Source: Ctena decussata (lineage: Eukaryota > Mollusca > Bivalvia > Lucinida > Lucinidae). Taken from it: DNA of 64,000 bases. Made by a program: the position numbers and the translations under genes. The stretch spans positions 54,620,858 through 54,684,857 of the forward strand of contig OZ022503.1 of NCBI GenBank assembly GCA_963989385.1. The letters are read 5' to 3'. Of the stretch, positions 33,477-47,333 are shown piece after piece. How positions within the stretch are numbered: position 1 is the first letter of the stretch; the number at the start of each line of letters is the position of its first letter. The notes below the pieces were generated by a model. It saw only the letters and a program-made list of their open reading frames with translations, made no database searches and was not told the origin of the DNA.

Positions 33477-34411
33477 CGTTTACCGTCTGCTGTGCACTTT
33501 CCACTCGCCCTTCGCTTTGGAGCATGCTGAAAAGTAGTGCATGTTGTTCGCGGTTTTTGTATAATATTTACTGTCCAGTGAAGTGTCTACTGTCTGTCTA
33601 CTGCGTCCTGGATACTGTTTACTGCGGCCTGTCTGCTACAACATGCATATGGATGTCGTGCAAGCACAGGGGCATGGGTACAGGATCGCAGCATGTGCGC
33701 CTGTTTCAGCGCATCTGGACTCTAAAATGATGTACCTTCAACCAAAGTGGAGTCGCACAAACAGATGGAACCAACATAAGCATCATAGTAACCTGCACTT
33801 TATGGGAGATGAACCCTGGTGGCCCGTAAGAATAATAAAGGATTGCAAAAATTCCTATGTAGCACATACCTATATTTGGGCAGTAAAACCCACACGCAGG
33901 CACATCTAATTTTCTGTACATTTAAGTTCTGCAATAGTTAAAACAAATAAAAAAATTACAAGTAACTTAAAAAGGCACTTCTGACATTTTTCTTGTCAAT
34001 TTTAGTTTTGTATGATAGAAATGCAGAATTTATTAATTTTGGCAATATGCACAAATTCTGGCATTATTTCTTTTCCCTATAGAATTGCTTCTTTCGTCTG
34101 AAGATCGATGTTAATGAAACGTGGACCTAAAATAAATTAGTTATGACTGTGGGCAGACTTCCAATATCATTATTATGAACCACGACGCGAGAAAACCAAC
34201 AAAGTGGTTGTGCGCATAGCGCAGCCTTAGATAAGCCCGACATCCACCCAGTCTGATCAGAGTCTTTGCTGTCCACATGAAGGTAGCTTAGACCCTTAGC
34301 TACCGTTAAAGCGCTTAGAAAAGACTGTGATCATACTAGGCGGATGCCCAGGCTAATCTGAGTCTGCGATGGGCGCACTACCACTTTGTTGCTTTTTCGT
34401 GTTGCGGCTCA

Positions 34412-36496
34412 TTTTTTCTGATTCAGATAAACGGATACCTAATTGGAAGCTCAAGGAGACGGATCAGATCTTCACACTGATACATACTACCCAGCAGACA
34501 CACAACGTTATAATGACGTCGCCGCGAACATTACATTTCATCGACGTCATTCTGACGTCATGTGCCCGCTGGGAAATACTTTACTGCCCAGCAGGCACAT
34601 GACGTCGAAATGACGTCGTATTGACGTCGATGTGGCATGGTGGCGTCGCATCGACCCCATTTGACATCATTGCGACGTCATGTGCCTGCTGGGTGTCTTG
34701 CAATTCTGTTCAAACAATTTCCACCGTTTTAATTTACTCTCTCTATTGGGACACCTTAAAATTCTAAAATTTAAACAAATGCTAAGTAGCTGGCAGTTAG
34801 TCAAAAATACTGATAGGATATGACGCATTGCACATCTTAATCTGATTTTAAAGTGATTTCTCAGATACATCTATCCCAAAATTAAGGATCCCTGCGGTTA
34901 TTTTTTTTTTTTTTTTTTGATAATCTTGCAGCTCTTGGATTACATCATTGATAATCAAGGGTCGGTTATATTTGCCCGTGCATTGTATGCTCATCTCTTT
35001 AAACGTTATGAGCCTTGTCCGGGCAAAATATGTTTGACACTATACGCAAACAGAGGGTACCAAGATAAGTCTATGCAACTGCGTAGTCTGTCAGAGTTAG
35101 TGCAGTTCACCGTTTGATTTCCAAAAGGTATACTTATTGCGCCTAACCTGTTCTGATTGTGCGAGTGCACAGACTAGTCTGAACATAGGTGTTTTGCATA
35201 CACCACAAGGCTGACTTTATCTCGACACGACTCAAATGGCCTGAGCAAGGAAAAAATGTGCTTCAGCCCATAATATTTGCAACGAAATATGTATGTATAC
35301 GCAACCAGGAGGTACCAAGATATGTCTATGCTCATGTGTAGTCTACCCTGCTCTGATTGCGCATGCGTCTAGTCAAGACATGCGCGTTTTGCTTATGAAA
35401 TAAGACTGGATTTATCACGACACGAGGTATGCGCAAGGAAAAATGTATTTCACCCCATCTTGGGAAAAGCGAATGCAGTCCCATTAGTGTCTTTTCTTTT
35501 CGCACACTTTACGGCGCCACAGTGTATGATGCTCAAGATTGCTTATACATGTTGTGAACGCATACATGTTACCACAGACTGGGCTGATTCTTCTCGTCGC
35601 ATGTGGCAATTTTCCGAGGGTGCGGCTCTTGGGTTACATCATTGACAATCATATAATCAAGGGTCGATCTTATTTTCACGTGCATTTTACGCTCATCTCT
35701 TGTTTTGAATGTTATGAGCCCTGTCCGGGTAAAATATGTTTGACGCTATACGCAAATAGTAGGTACCAGGATAAGTCCATGAAGCTGCGTTGTCTGTCAG
35801 AGTAAGTGCAGTGCATCGTTTACGAAAGAGCCTGCACTGCTAAGACTAGTCAAAAAAAGTGTATTACGTACTGGAATTAGTAAGATGTTGCGTGTTTGAC
35901 TTTCCATGCACTTACTGAGCAGACTGTGCATATGCGCAGTTCGCAAATGCTCATCTGAAGACTTTCTTCGCGTGGGGCAACACTAAATATTCCAGCCACA
36001 TTCAATGATAACAGATTTATTCCTCATGCTCAGCAGACACACAACGCTGACACAACGTCGTGTCATTAACGTTGGTTAAACGTCACTATGCCGTTGAATT
36101 AACGTTGATATTGACGGTTACTTTTTACAATAAAGACAAAGCTGATCATATGAGGCGCGAATTAGTACTCCGAAATAAAGAGGCTGATCGAAGATGTTTT
36201 GCCATAGTTTAATCGATGATCACAAAACATCGAATCACATTGAATCAACGTTGATTCGATGATGATTCAATTTTTGTCTGCTCGAATGATGAGACTGAAA
36301 TGCAAACATCGCAGATCCTGATACGACTGCTCTACTAGGCCTGCAATGTGTGTCCCAGTAGTAAGAACTGCAGGATAGACTGTTACTGATCGCAAACTCT
36401 CAAAAGTTCCTTTTGTACATGTTGAAAATCGGCACTTTGTTGTCTACGGCCATAATACATTGAAAACATCGGTTCTTAATTAAGCATGTCGGGCCC

Positions 36497-36532
<36 letters not shown>

Positions 36533-37614
36533 GGGTGCTGCAGACTATTGTCTGTTTTTTTTTATTTTCTATTTTTATTTCTTTTTTCTTCGAGTTTTCT
36601 TCCCCAAATTTCACGATCACTGTATATGTATCTCAAAGCTGTGCGAAGGAAAATACTTTTTCCCTCAACGTTAAAGACCGTTTACCGTCTGCTATGCACT
36701 GTCCACCCGCCCTTCGCTTTGGAGCATGCTGAAAAGTAGTGCATGTTGTTCGCGGTTTTCTGTATACTATCTACTGTCCAGTGAAGTGTCTACAGTCTGT
36801 CTACTGCGTCGTGGATACGATTTACTGCGGCCTGTCTGCTACAACATGCATATGGATGTCGTGCATTACAGGGGCATGGGTACAAGGTCACAGCATGTGC
36901 ACCTGTTTCAGCGCATCTGGACTCTAAAATGATGTACCTTCAACCAAAGTGGAGTCGCACAAACAGATGGAACCAACATAAGCATCATAGTAACCTGCAC
37001 TTTATAGGAGATGAACCCTGGTGGCCCGTAAGAATAATAAAGGATTGCAAAAAATCCTATGTAGCACATACCTATATTTGGGCAGTAAAACCCACACGCA
37101 GGCAAATCTAATTTTCTGTACATTTAAGTTCTGCAATAGTTAGAACAAATGAAAAAATAACAAGCAAATTACAAAGGCAGTTCTGACATTTTTCTTGTCA
37201 ATTTTAGTTTTGTATGATAGAAATGCAGAATTTATCAATTTTGGCAATATGCACAAATTCTGGCATTGTTTCTTTTCCCTATAGAATTGCTTCTTTCGTC
37301 TGAAGATCGATGTTAATGAAACGTGGACCTAGAATAAATTAGTTATGACTGTGGGCAGACTTCCAATATCATTATTTTGAAACACGACGCGAGAAAACCA
37401 ACAATGTGGTTGTGCGCCCAGCGCAGACTCAGATAGGCCCGAGCATCCACCCAGTCTGATCAGAACCTTTGCTGTCCACATGAATGTAGCCTAGACCCTT
37501 AGCTACCGTTAAAGCGCTTAGAAAAGACTGTGATCATACTAGGCAGATGCCCAAGCTGATCTGAGTCTGCGATGGGCACACTACCACTTTGTTGCTTTCT
37601 CGTGTCGCGGCTCA
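34412..37614 (+). repeat. array unit 3
   Basis: 3203 bp. The first ACGTC palindrome is shortened, a T-run expanded before segment A, and the 5S carries an internal deletion. The post-5S ORF block is frameshifted (CATTACAGG for CAAGCACAGG). Confidence 0.85.
36442..36547 (+). pseudogene. 5S rRNA-like sequence, unit 3, with internal deletion
   Basis: 106 bases; a 14-base stretch covering CGTCCGATCACGGAA is missing and replaced by a short join (GGTTCTTAATTAAGCATGTC). Loop and helix elements near the A box are lost, so a functional 5S is unlikely. The 3' hairpin GCAGAC-TATT-GTCTG and T-run remain. Confidence 0.75.
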
Positions 37615-40600
37615 TTTTTTTCTGATTCAGATAAACGGATACCTAATTGGAAGCTCAAGGAGACGGATCAGATCTTCACATTGATACATACTACCCAGCA
37701 GGCACACAACGTTATAATGACGTCGCATTGACGTCGACGCAAACATTACATTTCATCGACGTCATTCTGACGTCATGTGCCCGCTGGGAAATACTTTACT
37801 GCCCACATGACGTCGAAATGACGTCGTATTGACGTCGATGCGGCATGGTGGCGTCGCATCGACCCCATTTTGACCATTACGACGTCATGTGCCTGCTGGG
37901 TGTCTTGCAATGCTGTTCAACCAATTTCCATCGTTTAATTTACTCTCTCTATTGGGACACCTTTAAATTACCAGATAATTTCTAAAATTTAAACAAATGC
38001 TAAGTAGCTGACAGTTAGTCAAAAATACTGATAGGATGTGACGCATTGCACATCTTGATCTGATTTTAAAGTGATTTCTCAGATGCATCTATCCCAAAAT
38101 TTAGGATCCCTGCTGTTATTTTTATTTATTTTTTTGTTAATCTTGCAGCTTTTGAATTACATTGATAATCAAGGGTCGGTTATATTTGCACGTGCATTTT
38201 ATGCTCATCTCTTTAAATGTTATGAGCCTTTTCGGGGCAAAATATGTTTGACACTATACGCAAAAAGTGGGTACCAAGATAAGACGATGCAACTGCGTAG
38301 TCTGTCAGAGTTAGTGCAGTTCACCGTTTGATTTCTAGAAGGCTTAGTTATTGCGCCTAACCTGTTCTGATTGTGCTAGTGCACAGACTAGTCTGGACAC
38401 AGGTGTTTTGCATACACCACAAGGCTGACGTTATCACGACACGACTCATATGGCCTGCGCAAGGAAAAATGTGCTTCAGCCCATAATATTTGCAACGAAA
38501 TATGTATGTATTCGCAACCAGGAGGTACCAAGATATGTCTACGCTCATGTGTAGTCTACCCTGCTCTGATTGCGCATGCGTCTAGTCAAGACACGCGCGT
38601 TTTGCTTATGAAATAAGACTGGTTTTATCACGACACGAGGTATGCGCAAGGAAAAATGTATTTCACCCCATATTGGGAAAAGCGAATGCAGTCCCATTAG
38701 TGTCTTTTCTTTTCGCACACTTTACGGCGCCACAGTGTATGATGCTCAAGATTGCTTATACATGTTGTGAACGCATACATGTTACCACAGACTGGGCTGA
38801 TTCTTCTCGTCGCATGTGGCAATTTTCCGAGGGTGCGGCTCTTGGGTTACATCATTGACAATCATATAATCAAGGGTCGATCTTATTTTCACGTGCATTT
38901 TACGCTCATCTCTTGTTTTGAATGTCATGAGCCCTGTCCGGGTAAAATATGTTTGACGCTATACGCAAATAGTAGGTACCAGGATAAGTCCATGCAGCTG
39001 CGTTGTCTGTCAGAGTAAGTCCAGTGCATCGTTTACGAGAGAGCCTGCACTGCTAAGACTAGTCAAAAAAAAGTGTATTACGTACTGGAATTAGTAAGAT
39101 GTTGCGTGTTTGACTTTCCATGCACTTACTGAGCAGACTGTGCATATGCGCAGTTTGCAAATGCTCATCTGAAGACTTTCTTCGCGTGGGGCAACACTAA
39201 ATATTCCAGCCACATTCAATGATAACAGATTTATTCCTCATGCTCAGCTGACACACAACGCTGACACAACGTCGTGTCATTAACGTTGGTTAAACGTCAC
39301 TATGCCGTTGAATTAACGTTGATATTGACGATTACTTTTTACAATAAAGACAAAGCTGATCATATGAGACGCGAATTAGTACTCCGAAATAAAGAGGCTG
39401 ATCGAAGATGTTTTGCCATAGTTTAATCGATGATCACAAAACATCGACTCACATTGAATCAACTTTAATTCGATGATGATTCAACTTTTTTTTGTCTGCT
39501 GGCATGATGAGACTGAAATGCAAACAGCGCAGATCCTGATACGACTGCTCTACTAGGCCTGCAATGTGTGTCCCAGTAGTAAGAACTGCAGGATAAGCTA
39601 TTACTGATCGCAAACTCTCAAAAGTACACTTTGTAAATGTTGAAAATCGGTACTTTGTTGTCTACGGCCATAATACATTGAAAACATCGGTTCTCGTCCG
39701 ATCACGGAAATTAAGCAACGTCGGGCCCGATTAGTACTTGGATGGGTGAGCGCCTGGGAATACCGGGTGCTGCAGACTTGAGTCTGCTTTTCTTTATTTT
39801 CTATTTTAATTTTTCTTTTTTTTTGAGAGAGAGTTTTCTTTCCCCAATTTCACGATCACTGTATTTGTATCTCAAAGCTGTGCTAAGGAAAATACTTTTC
39901 CCTCAACGTTAAAGACCGTTTACCGTCTGCTGTGCACTTTCCACTCGCCCTTCGCTTTGGAGCATGCTGAAAAGCAGTGCATGTTGTTCGCGGTTTTCTG
40001 TATAATATTTACTGTCCAGTGAAGCGTCTACTGTCTGTCTACTGCGTCCTGGATACTGTTTACTGCGGCCTGTCTCCTACAACATGCATATGGATGTCGT
40101 GCAAGCACAGGGGCATGGGTACAAGATCGCAGCATGTGCGCCTGTTTCAGCGCATCTGGACTCTAAAATGATGTACCTTCAACCAAAGTGGAGTCGCACA
40201 AACAGATGGAACCAACATAAGCATCATAGTAACCTGCACTTTATGGGAGATGAACCCTGGTGGCCCGTAAGAATAATAAAGGATTGCAAAAATTCCTATG
40301 TAGCAGATACCTATATTTGGGCAGTAAAACCCACACGCAGGCACATCTAATTTTCTGTACATTTAAGTTCTGCAATAGTTAAAACAAAAAAAAAAATTAC
40401 AAGTAAATTAAAAAGGCACTTCTGACATTTTTCTTGTCAATTTTAGTTTTGTATGATAGAAATGCAGTATTTATTAATTTTGGCAATATGCACAAATTCT
40501 GGCATTATTTCTTTTCCCTATAGAATTGCTTCTTTCGTCTGAAGATCGATATTAATGAAACGTGGACCTAGAATAAATTAGTTATGACTGTGGGCAGACT

Positions 40601-40853
40601 TCCAATATCATTATTATGAACCACGACGCGAGAAAACCAACAAAGTGGTTGTGCGCACAGCGCAGCCTCAGATAAGCCCCGACATCCACCCAGTCTGATC
40701 AGAGTCTTTGCTGTCCACATGAAGGTAGTTTAGACCCTTAGCTACCGTTAAAGCGCTTAGAAAAGACTGTGATCATACTAGGCGGATGCCCAGGCTGATC
40801 TGAGTCTGCGATGGGCGCACTACCACTTTGTTGCTTTTTCGTGTTGCGGCTCA
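37615..40853 (+). repeat. array unit 4
   Basis: 3239 bp. The second half, from about 39250, matches unit 1 at an offset of ~9950 bp, including the rare GGGTGAGCGCC in the 5S. The first half is closest to units 6 and 7. Confidence 0.85.
39660..39779 (+). rRNA. 5S rRNA-like sequence, unit 4
   Basis: 120 bases, sharing GGGTGAGCGCC and GGGAATACC with unit 1. The 3' hairpin has loop TTGA with an intact GCAGAC/GTCTGC stem. Confidence 0.75.
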
Positions 40854-43800
40854 TTTTTTCTGATTCAGATAAACGGATACCTAATTGGAAGCTCAAGGAG
40901 ACAGATCAGATCTTCACACTGATACATACTACCCAGCAGGCACACAACGTTATAATGACGTCGCATTGACGTCGACGCGAACATTACATGTCATCGACGT
41001 CATTCTGACGTCATGTGCCCGCTGGGAAATACTTTACTGCCCAGCAGGCACATGACGTCGAAATGACGTCGTATTGACGTCGATGTGGCATGGTGGCGTC
41101 GCATCGACCCCATTTGACATCATTGCGACGTCATGTGCCTGCTGAGTGTCTTGCAATTCTGTTCAAACATTTTCCACCGTTTTAATTTACTCTCTCTATT
41201 GGGACACCTTTAAATTACCAGATAATTTCTAAAATTTAAACAAATGGTAAGTAGCTGGCAGTTAGTCAAAAATACTGATAGGATATGACGCATTGCACAT
41301 CTTGATCTGATTCTAAAGTGATTTCTCAGATACATCTATCCCAAAATTTAGGATCCCTGCGGTTATTTTTATTTATTTATTTTTGTTAATCTTGCAGCTC
41401 TTGGATTACATCATTGATAATCAAGGGTCGGTTATATTCGCCCGTGCATTTTATGCTCATCTCTTTAAACGTTATGAGCCTTGTCCGGGCAAAATATGCG
41501 CAAACAGTGGGTACCTAGATAAGTCTATGCAACTGCGTAGTCTGTCAGCGTTAGTGCAGTTCACCGTTTGATTTCCAGAAGGCATACTTATTGCGCCTAA
41601 CCTGTTCTGATTGTGCTAGTGCACAGACTAGTCTGGACATAGGTGTTTTGCATACACCACAAGGCTGACTTTATCACGACACGACTCAAATGGCCAGCGC
41701 AAGGAAAAAATGTGCTTCAGCCCATAATATTTGCAACGAAATATGTATGTATACGCAACCAGGAGGTACCAAGATATGTCTATGCTCATGTGTAGTCTAC
41801 TCTGCTCTGATGGCGCATGCGTCTGGTCAAGACATGCGCGTTTTGCTTATGAAATAAGACTGGTTTTATCACGACACGAGGTATGCGCAAGGAAAAATGT
41901 ATTTCACCCCATCTTGGGAAAAGCGAAAGCAGCCCCATTAGTGTCTTTTTTTCGCACACTTTACGGCGCCACAGTGTATGATGCTCAAGATTGCTTATAC
42001 ATGTTGTGAACGCATACATGTTACCACAGACTGGGCTGATTCTTCTAGTCGCATGTGGCAATTTTCGGAGGGTGAGGCTCTTGGGTTACATCATTGACAA
42101 TCATATAATCAAGGGTCGATCTTATTTTCACGTGCATTTTATGCTCATCCCTTGTTTTGAATGTTATGAGCCCTGTCCGGGTAAAATATGTTTGACGCTA
42201 TACGCAAAGAGTGGGTACCAGGATAAGTCCATGCAGCTGCGTTGTCTGTCAGAGTTAGTGCAGTGCATCGTTTACGAGAGAGCCTGCACTGCTCAAACTA
42301 GTCAGAAAAAGAGTATTACGTACTGGAATTAGTAAGATGTTGCGTGTTTGACTTTCCATGCACTTACTTAGCAGAGTGTGCATATGCGCAGTTCGCAAAT
42401 GCTCATCTGAAGACTTTCTTCGCGTGGGGCAACACTAAATATTCCAGCCACATTCAATGATAACAGATTTATTCCTCATGCTCAGCTGACACACAACGCT
42501 GACACAACGTCGTGTCATTAACGTTGGTTAAACGTCACTATGCCGTTGAATTAACGTTGATATTGAAGGTTACTTTTTACTTTAGACAAAGCTGATCATA
42601 TGAGACGCGAATTAGTACTCCGAAATAAAGAGGCTTATCGAAGATGTTTTGCAATAGTTTAATCGATGATCACAAAACATCGACTCACATTGAATCAACT
42701 TTAATTCGATGATGATTCAACTTTTTTTGTCTGCTGGCATGATGAGACTGAAATGCAAACTGCGCAGATCCTGATACGACTGCTCTACTAGGCCTGCAAT
42801 GTGTGTCCCATTAGTAAGAACTGCAGGATAGACTGTTACTGATCGCAAACTCTCAAAAGTTCCTTGTGTAAATGTTGAAAATCGGTACTTTGTTGTCTAC
42901 GGCCATAATACATTGAAAACATCGGTTCTCGTCCGATCACGGAAATTAAGCAACGTCGGGCCCGGTTAGTACTTAGACGGGTGACCGCCTCGGAATACCG
43001 GGTGCTGCAGACTATTGTCTGCTTTTTTTTATTTTCTATTTTTATTTCTTTTTTCTTCGATAGTTTTCTTCCCCCAATTTCACGATCACTGTATTTTATG
43101 TATCTCAAAGCTGTGCGAAGGAAAATACTTTTTCCCTCAACGTTAAAGACCGTTTACCGTCTGCTGTGCACTGTCCACTCGCCCTTCGCTTTGGAGCATG
43201 CTGAAAAGTAGTGCATGTTGTTCGCGGTTTTCTGTATACTATCTACTGTCCAGTGAAGTGTCTACAGTCTTGTCTACTGCGTCCTGGATACGATTTACTG
43301 CGGCCTGTCTGCTACAACATGCATATGGATGTGGTGCAAGCACAGGGGCATGGGTACAAGGTCGCAGCATGTGCACCTGTTTCAGCGCATCTGGACTCTA
43401 AAATGATGTACCTTCAACCAAAGTGGAGTCGCACAAACAGATGGAACCAACATAAGCATCATAGTAACCTGCACTTTATAGGAGATGAACCCTGGTGGCC
43501 CGTAAGAATAATAAAGGATTGCAAAAAATCCTATGTAGCACATACCTATATTTGGTCAGTAAAACCCACACGCAGGCAAATCTAATTTTCTGTACATTTA
43601 AGTTCTGCAATAGTTAGAACAAATGAAAAAATAACAAGTAATTAAAAAGGCAGTTCTGACATTTTTCTTGTCAATTTTAGTTTTGAATGATAGAAATGCA
43701 GAATTTATCAATTTTGGCAATATGCACAAATTCTGGCATTGTTTCTTTTCCCTATAGAATTGCTTCTTTCGTCTGAAGATCGATGTTAATGAAACGTGGA

Positions 43801-44087
43801 CCTAGAATATATTAGTTATGACTGTGGGCAGACTTCCAATATCATTATTTTGAACCACGACGCGAGAAAACCAACAATGTGTTTGTGCGCCCAGCGCAGA
43901 CTCAGATAAGCCCGGGCATCCACCCAGTCTGATTAGAACCTTTGCTGCCCACATGAAGGTAGCCTAGACCCTTAGCTACCAATAAAGCGCTTAGAAAAGA
44001 CTGTGATCATACTAGGCGGATGCCCAGGCTGATCTGAGTCTGCGATGGGCACACTACCACTTTGTTGCTTTCTCGTGTCGCGGCTCA
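40854..44087 (+). repeat. array unit 5
   Basis: 3234 bp mosaic: like unit 2 until about 42820, then like units 6 and 7. Sign of unequal exchange or conversion. Confidence 0.85.
42895..43014 (+). rRNA. 5S rRNA-like sequence, unit 5
   Basis: 120 bases. TACTTAGACGGGTGACC replaces TACTTGGATGGGTGACC, and GCCTCGGAATACC replaces GCCTGGGAATACC, so the C-box region is altered. The 3' hairpin GCAGAC-TATT-GTCTGC with T8 follows. Confidence 0.75.
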
Positions 44088-46211
44088 TTTTTTTCTGATT
44101 CAGATAAACGGATACCTAATTGGAAGCTCAAGGAGACGGATCAGATCTTCACATTGATACATACTACCCAGCAGGCACACAACGTTATAATGACGTCGCA
44201 TTGACGTCGACGCAAACATTACATTTCATCGACGTCATTCTGACGTCATGTGCCCGCTGGGAAATACTTTACTGCCCAGCAGGCACATGACGTCGAAATG
44301 ACGTCGTATTGACGTCGATGCGGCATGGTGGCGTCGCATCGACCCCATTTTGACATCAATACGACGTCATGTGCCTGCTGGGTGTCTTGCAATGCTGTTC
44401 AAACAATTTCCATCGTTTTAATTTACTCTCTCTATTGGGACACATTTAAATTACCAGATAATTTCTAAAATTTAAACAAATGCTAAGTAGCTGACAGTTA
44501 GTCAAAAATACTGATAGGATGTGACGCATTGCACATCTTGATCTGATTTTAAAGTGATTTCTCAGATACATCTATCCCAAAATTTAGGATCCCTGCTGTT
44601 ATTTTTATTTATTTTTTTGTAAAATCTTGCAGCTCTTGAATTACATTGATAATCAAGGGTCGGTTATATTTGCACGTGCATTTTATGCTCATCTCTTTAC
44701 ATGTTATGAGCCTTTTCGGGGCAAAATATGTTTGACACTATACGCAAAAAGTGGGTACCAAGATAAGACAATGCAACTGCGCAGTCTGTCAGAGTTAGTG
44801 CAGTTCACCGTTTGATTTCTAGAAGGCATACTTATTGCGCCTAACCTGTTCTGATTGTGCTAGTGCACAGACTAGTCTGGACACAGGTGTTTTGCATACA
44901 CCACAAGGCTGACGTTATCACGACACGACTCAAATGGCCTGCGCAAGGAAAAATGTGCTTCAGCCCATAATATTTGCAACGAAATATGTATGTATTCGCC
45001 ACCAGGAGATACCAAGATATGTCTACGCTCATGTGTAGTCTACCCTGCTCTGATTGCGCATGCGTCTAGTCAAGACACGCGCGTTTTGCTTATGAAATAA
45101 GACTGGTTTTATCACGACACGAGGTATGCGCAAGGAAAAATGTATTTCACCCCATATTGGGAAAAGCGAATGCAGTCCCATTAGTGTCTTTTCTTTTCGC
45201 ACACTTTACGGCGCCACAGTGTATGATGCTCAAGATTGCTTATACATGTTGTGAACGCATACATGTTACCACAGACTGGGCTGATTCTTCTCGTCGCATG
45301 TGGCAATTTTCCGAGGGTGCGGCTCTTGGGTTACATCATTGACAATCATATAATCAAGGGTCGATCTTATTTTCACGTGCATTTTACGCTCATCTCTTGT
45401 TTTGAATGTTATGAGCCCTGTCCGGGTAAAATATGTTTGACGCTATACGCAAATAGTAGGTACCAGGATAAGTCCATGCAGCTGCGTTGTCTGTCAGAGT
45501 AAGTGCAGTGCATCGTTTACGAGAGAGCCTGCACTGCTAAGACTAGTCAAAAAAAAGTGTATTAGGTACTGGAATTAGTAAGATGTTGCGTGTTTGACTT
45601 TCCATGCACTTACTGAGCAGACTGTGCATATGCGCAGTTTGCAAATGCTCATCTGAAGACTTTCTTCGCGTGGGGCAACACTAAATATTCCAGCCACATT
45701 CAATGATATCAGATTTATTCCTCATGCTCAGCTGACACACAACGCTGACACAACGTCGTGTCATTAACGTTGGTTATACGTCACTATGCCGTTGAATTAA
45801 CGTTGATATTGACGGTTACTTTTTACAATAAAGACAAAGCTGATCATATGAGGCGCGAATTAGTACTCCGAAATAAAGAGGCTGATCGAAGATGTTGCCA
45901 TAGTTTAATCGATGATCACAAAACATCGAATCACATTGAATCAACGTTGATTCGATGATGATTCAATTTTTTTTTAGTCTGCTGGCATGATGAGACTGAA
46001 ATGCAAACAGCGCAGATCCTGATACGACTGCTCTACTAGGCCTGCAATGTGTGTCCCATTAGTAAGAACTGCAGGATAGACTGTTACTGATCGCAAACTC
46101 TCAAAAGTTCCTTGTGTAAATGTTGAAAATCGGTACTTTGTTGTCTACGGCCATAATACATTGAAAACATCGGTTCTCGTCCGATCACGGAAATTAAGCA
46201 ACGTCGGGCCC

Positions 46212-46247
<36 letters not shown>

Positions 46248-47333
46248 GGGTGCTGCAGACTATTGTCTGCTTTTTTTTATTTTCTATTTTTATTTCTTTT
46301 TTCTTCGATAGTTTTCTTCCCCCAATTTCACGATCACTGTATATGTATCTCAAAGCTGTTCGAAGGAAAATACTTTTTCCCTCAACGTTAAAGACCGTTT
46401 ACCGTCTGCTGTGCACTGTCCACTCGCCCTTCGCTTTGGAGCATGCTGAAAAGTAGTGCATGTTGTTCGCGGTTTTCTGTATACTATCTACTGTCCAGTG
46501 AAGTGTCTACAGTCTTGTCTACTGCGTCCTGGATACGATTTACTGCGGCCTGTCTGCTACAACATGCATATGGATGTGGTGCAAGCACAGGGGCATGGGT
46601 ACAAGGTCGCAGCATGTGCACCTGTTTCAGCGCATCTGGACTCTAAAATGATGTACCTTCAACCAAAGTGGAGTTGCACAAACAGATGGAACCAACATAA
46701 GCATCATAGTAACCTGCACTTTATAGGAGATGAACCCTGGTGGCCCGTAAGAATAATAAAGGATTGCAAAAAATCCTATGTAGCACATACCTATATTTGG
46801 TCAGTAAAACCCACACGCAGGCAAATTTAATTTTCTGTACATTTAAGTTCTGCAATAGTTAGAACAAATGAAAAAATAACAAGTATATTAAAAAGGCAGT
46901 TCTGACATTTTTCTTGTCAATTTTAGTTTTGTATGATAGAAATGCAGAATTTATCAATTTTGGCAATATGCACAAATTCTGGCATTGTTTCTTTTCCCTA
47001 TAGAATTGCTTTTTTCGTCTGAAGATCGATGTTAATGAAACGTGGACCTAGAATATATTAGTTATGACTGTGGGCAGACTTCCAATATCATTATTTTGAA
47101 CCACGACGCGAGAAAACCAACAATGTGTTTGTGCGCCCAGCGCAGACTCAGATAAGCCCGGGCATCCACCCAGTCTGATTAGAACCTTTGCTGTCCACAT
47201 GAAGGTAGCCTAGACCATTAGCTACCAATAAAGCGCTTAGAAAAGACTGTGATCATACTAGGCGGATGCCCAGGCTGATCTGAGTCTGCGATGGGCACAC
47301 TACCACTTTGTTGCTTTCTCGTGTCGCGGCTCA
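44088..47333 (+). repeat. array unit 6
   Basis: 3246 bp, very close to unit 7 and to the second part of unit 5. Confidence 0.85.
46143..46262 (+). rRNA. 5S rRNA-like sequence, unit 6
   Basis: 120 bases. It has GCCCGGTTAGTACTTGGATG as in ordinary 5S genes and the GCCTCGGAATACC variant. The hairpin and T8 tract are intact. Confidence 0.75.

Larger units (their letters stand above)
30906..34411 (+). repeat. array unit 2, with hammerhead-bearing insertion
   Basis: 3506 bp; 3.22 kb without the insertion at 33193-33476. Segment A has the 12-base in-frame deletion. Nearly identical to the stretch 9950 bp downstream in unit 5 up to about 32850. Confidence 0.85.
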
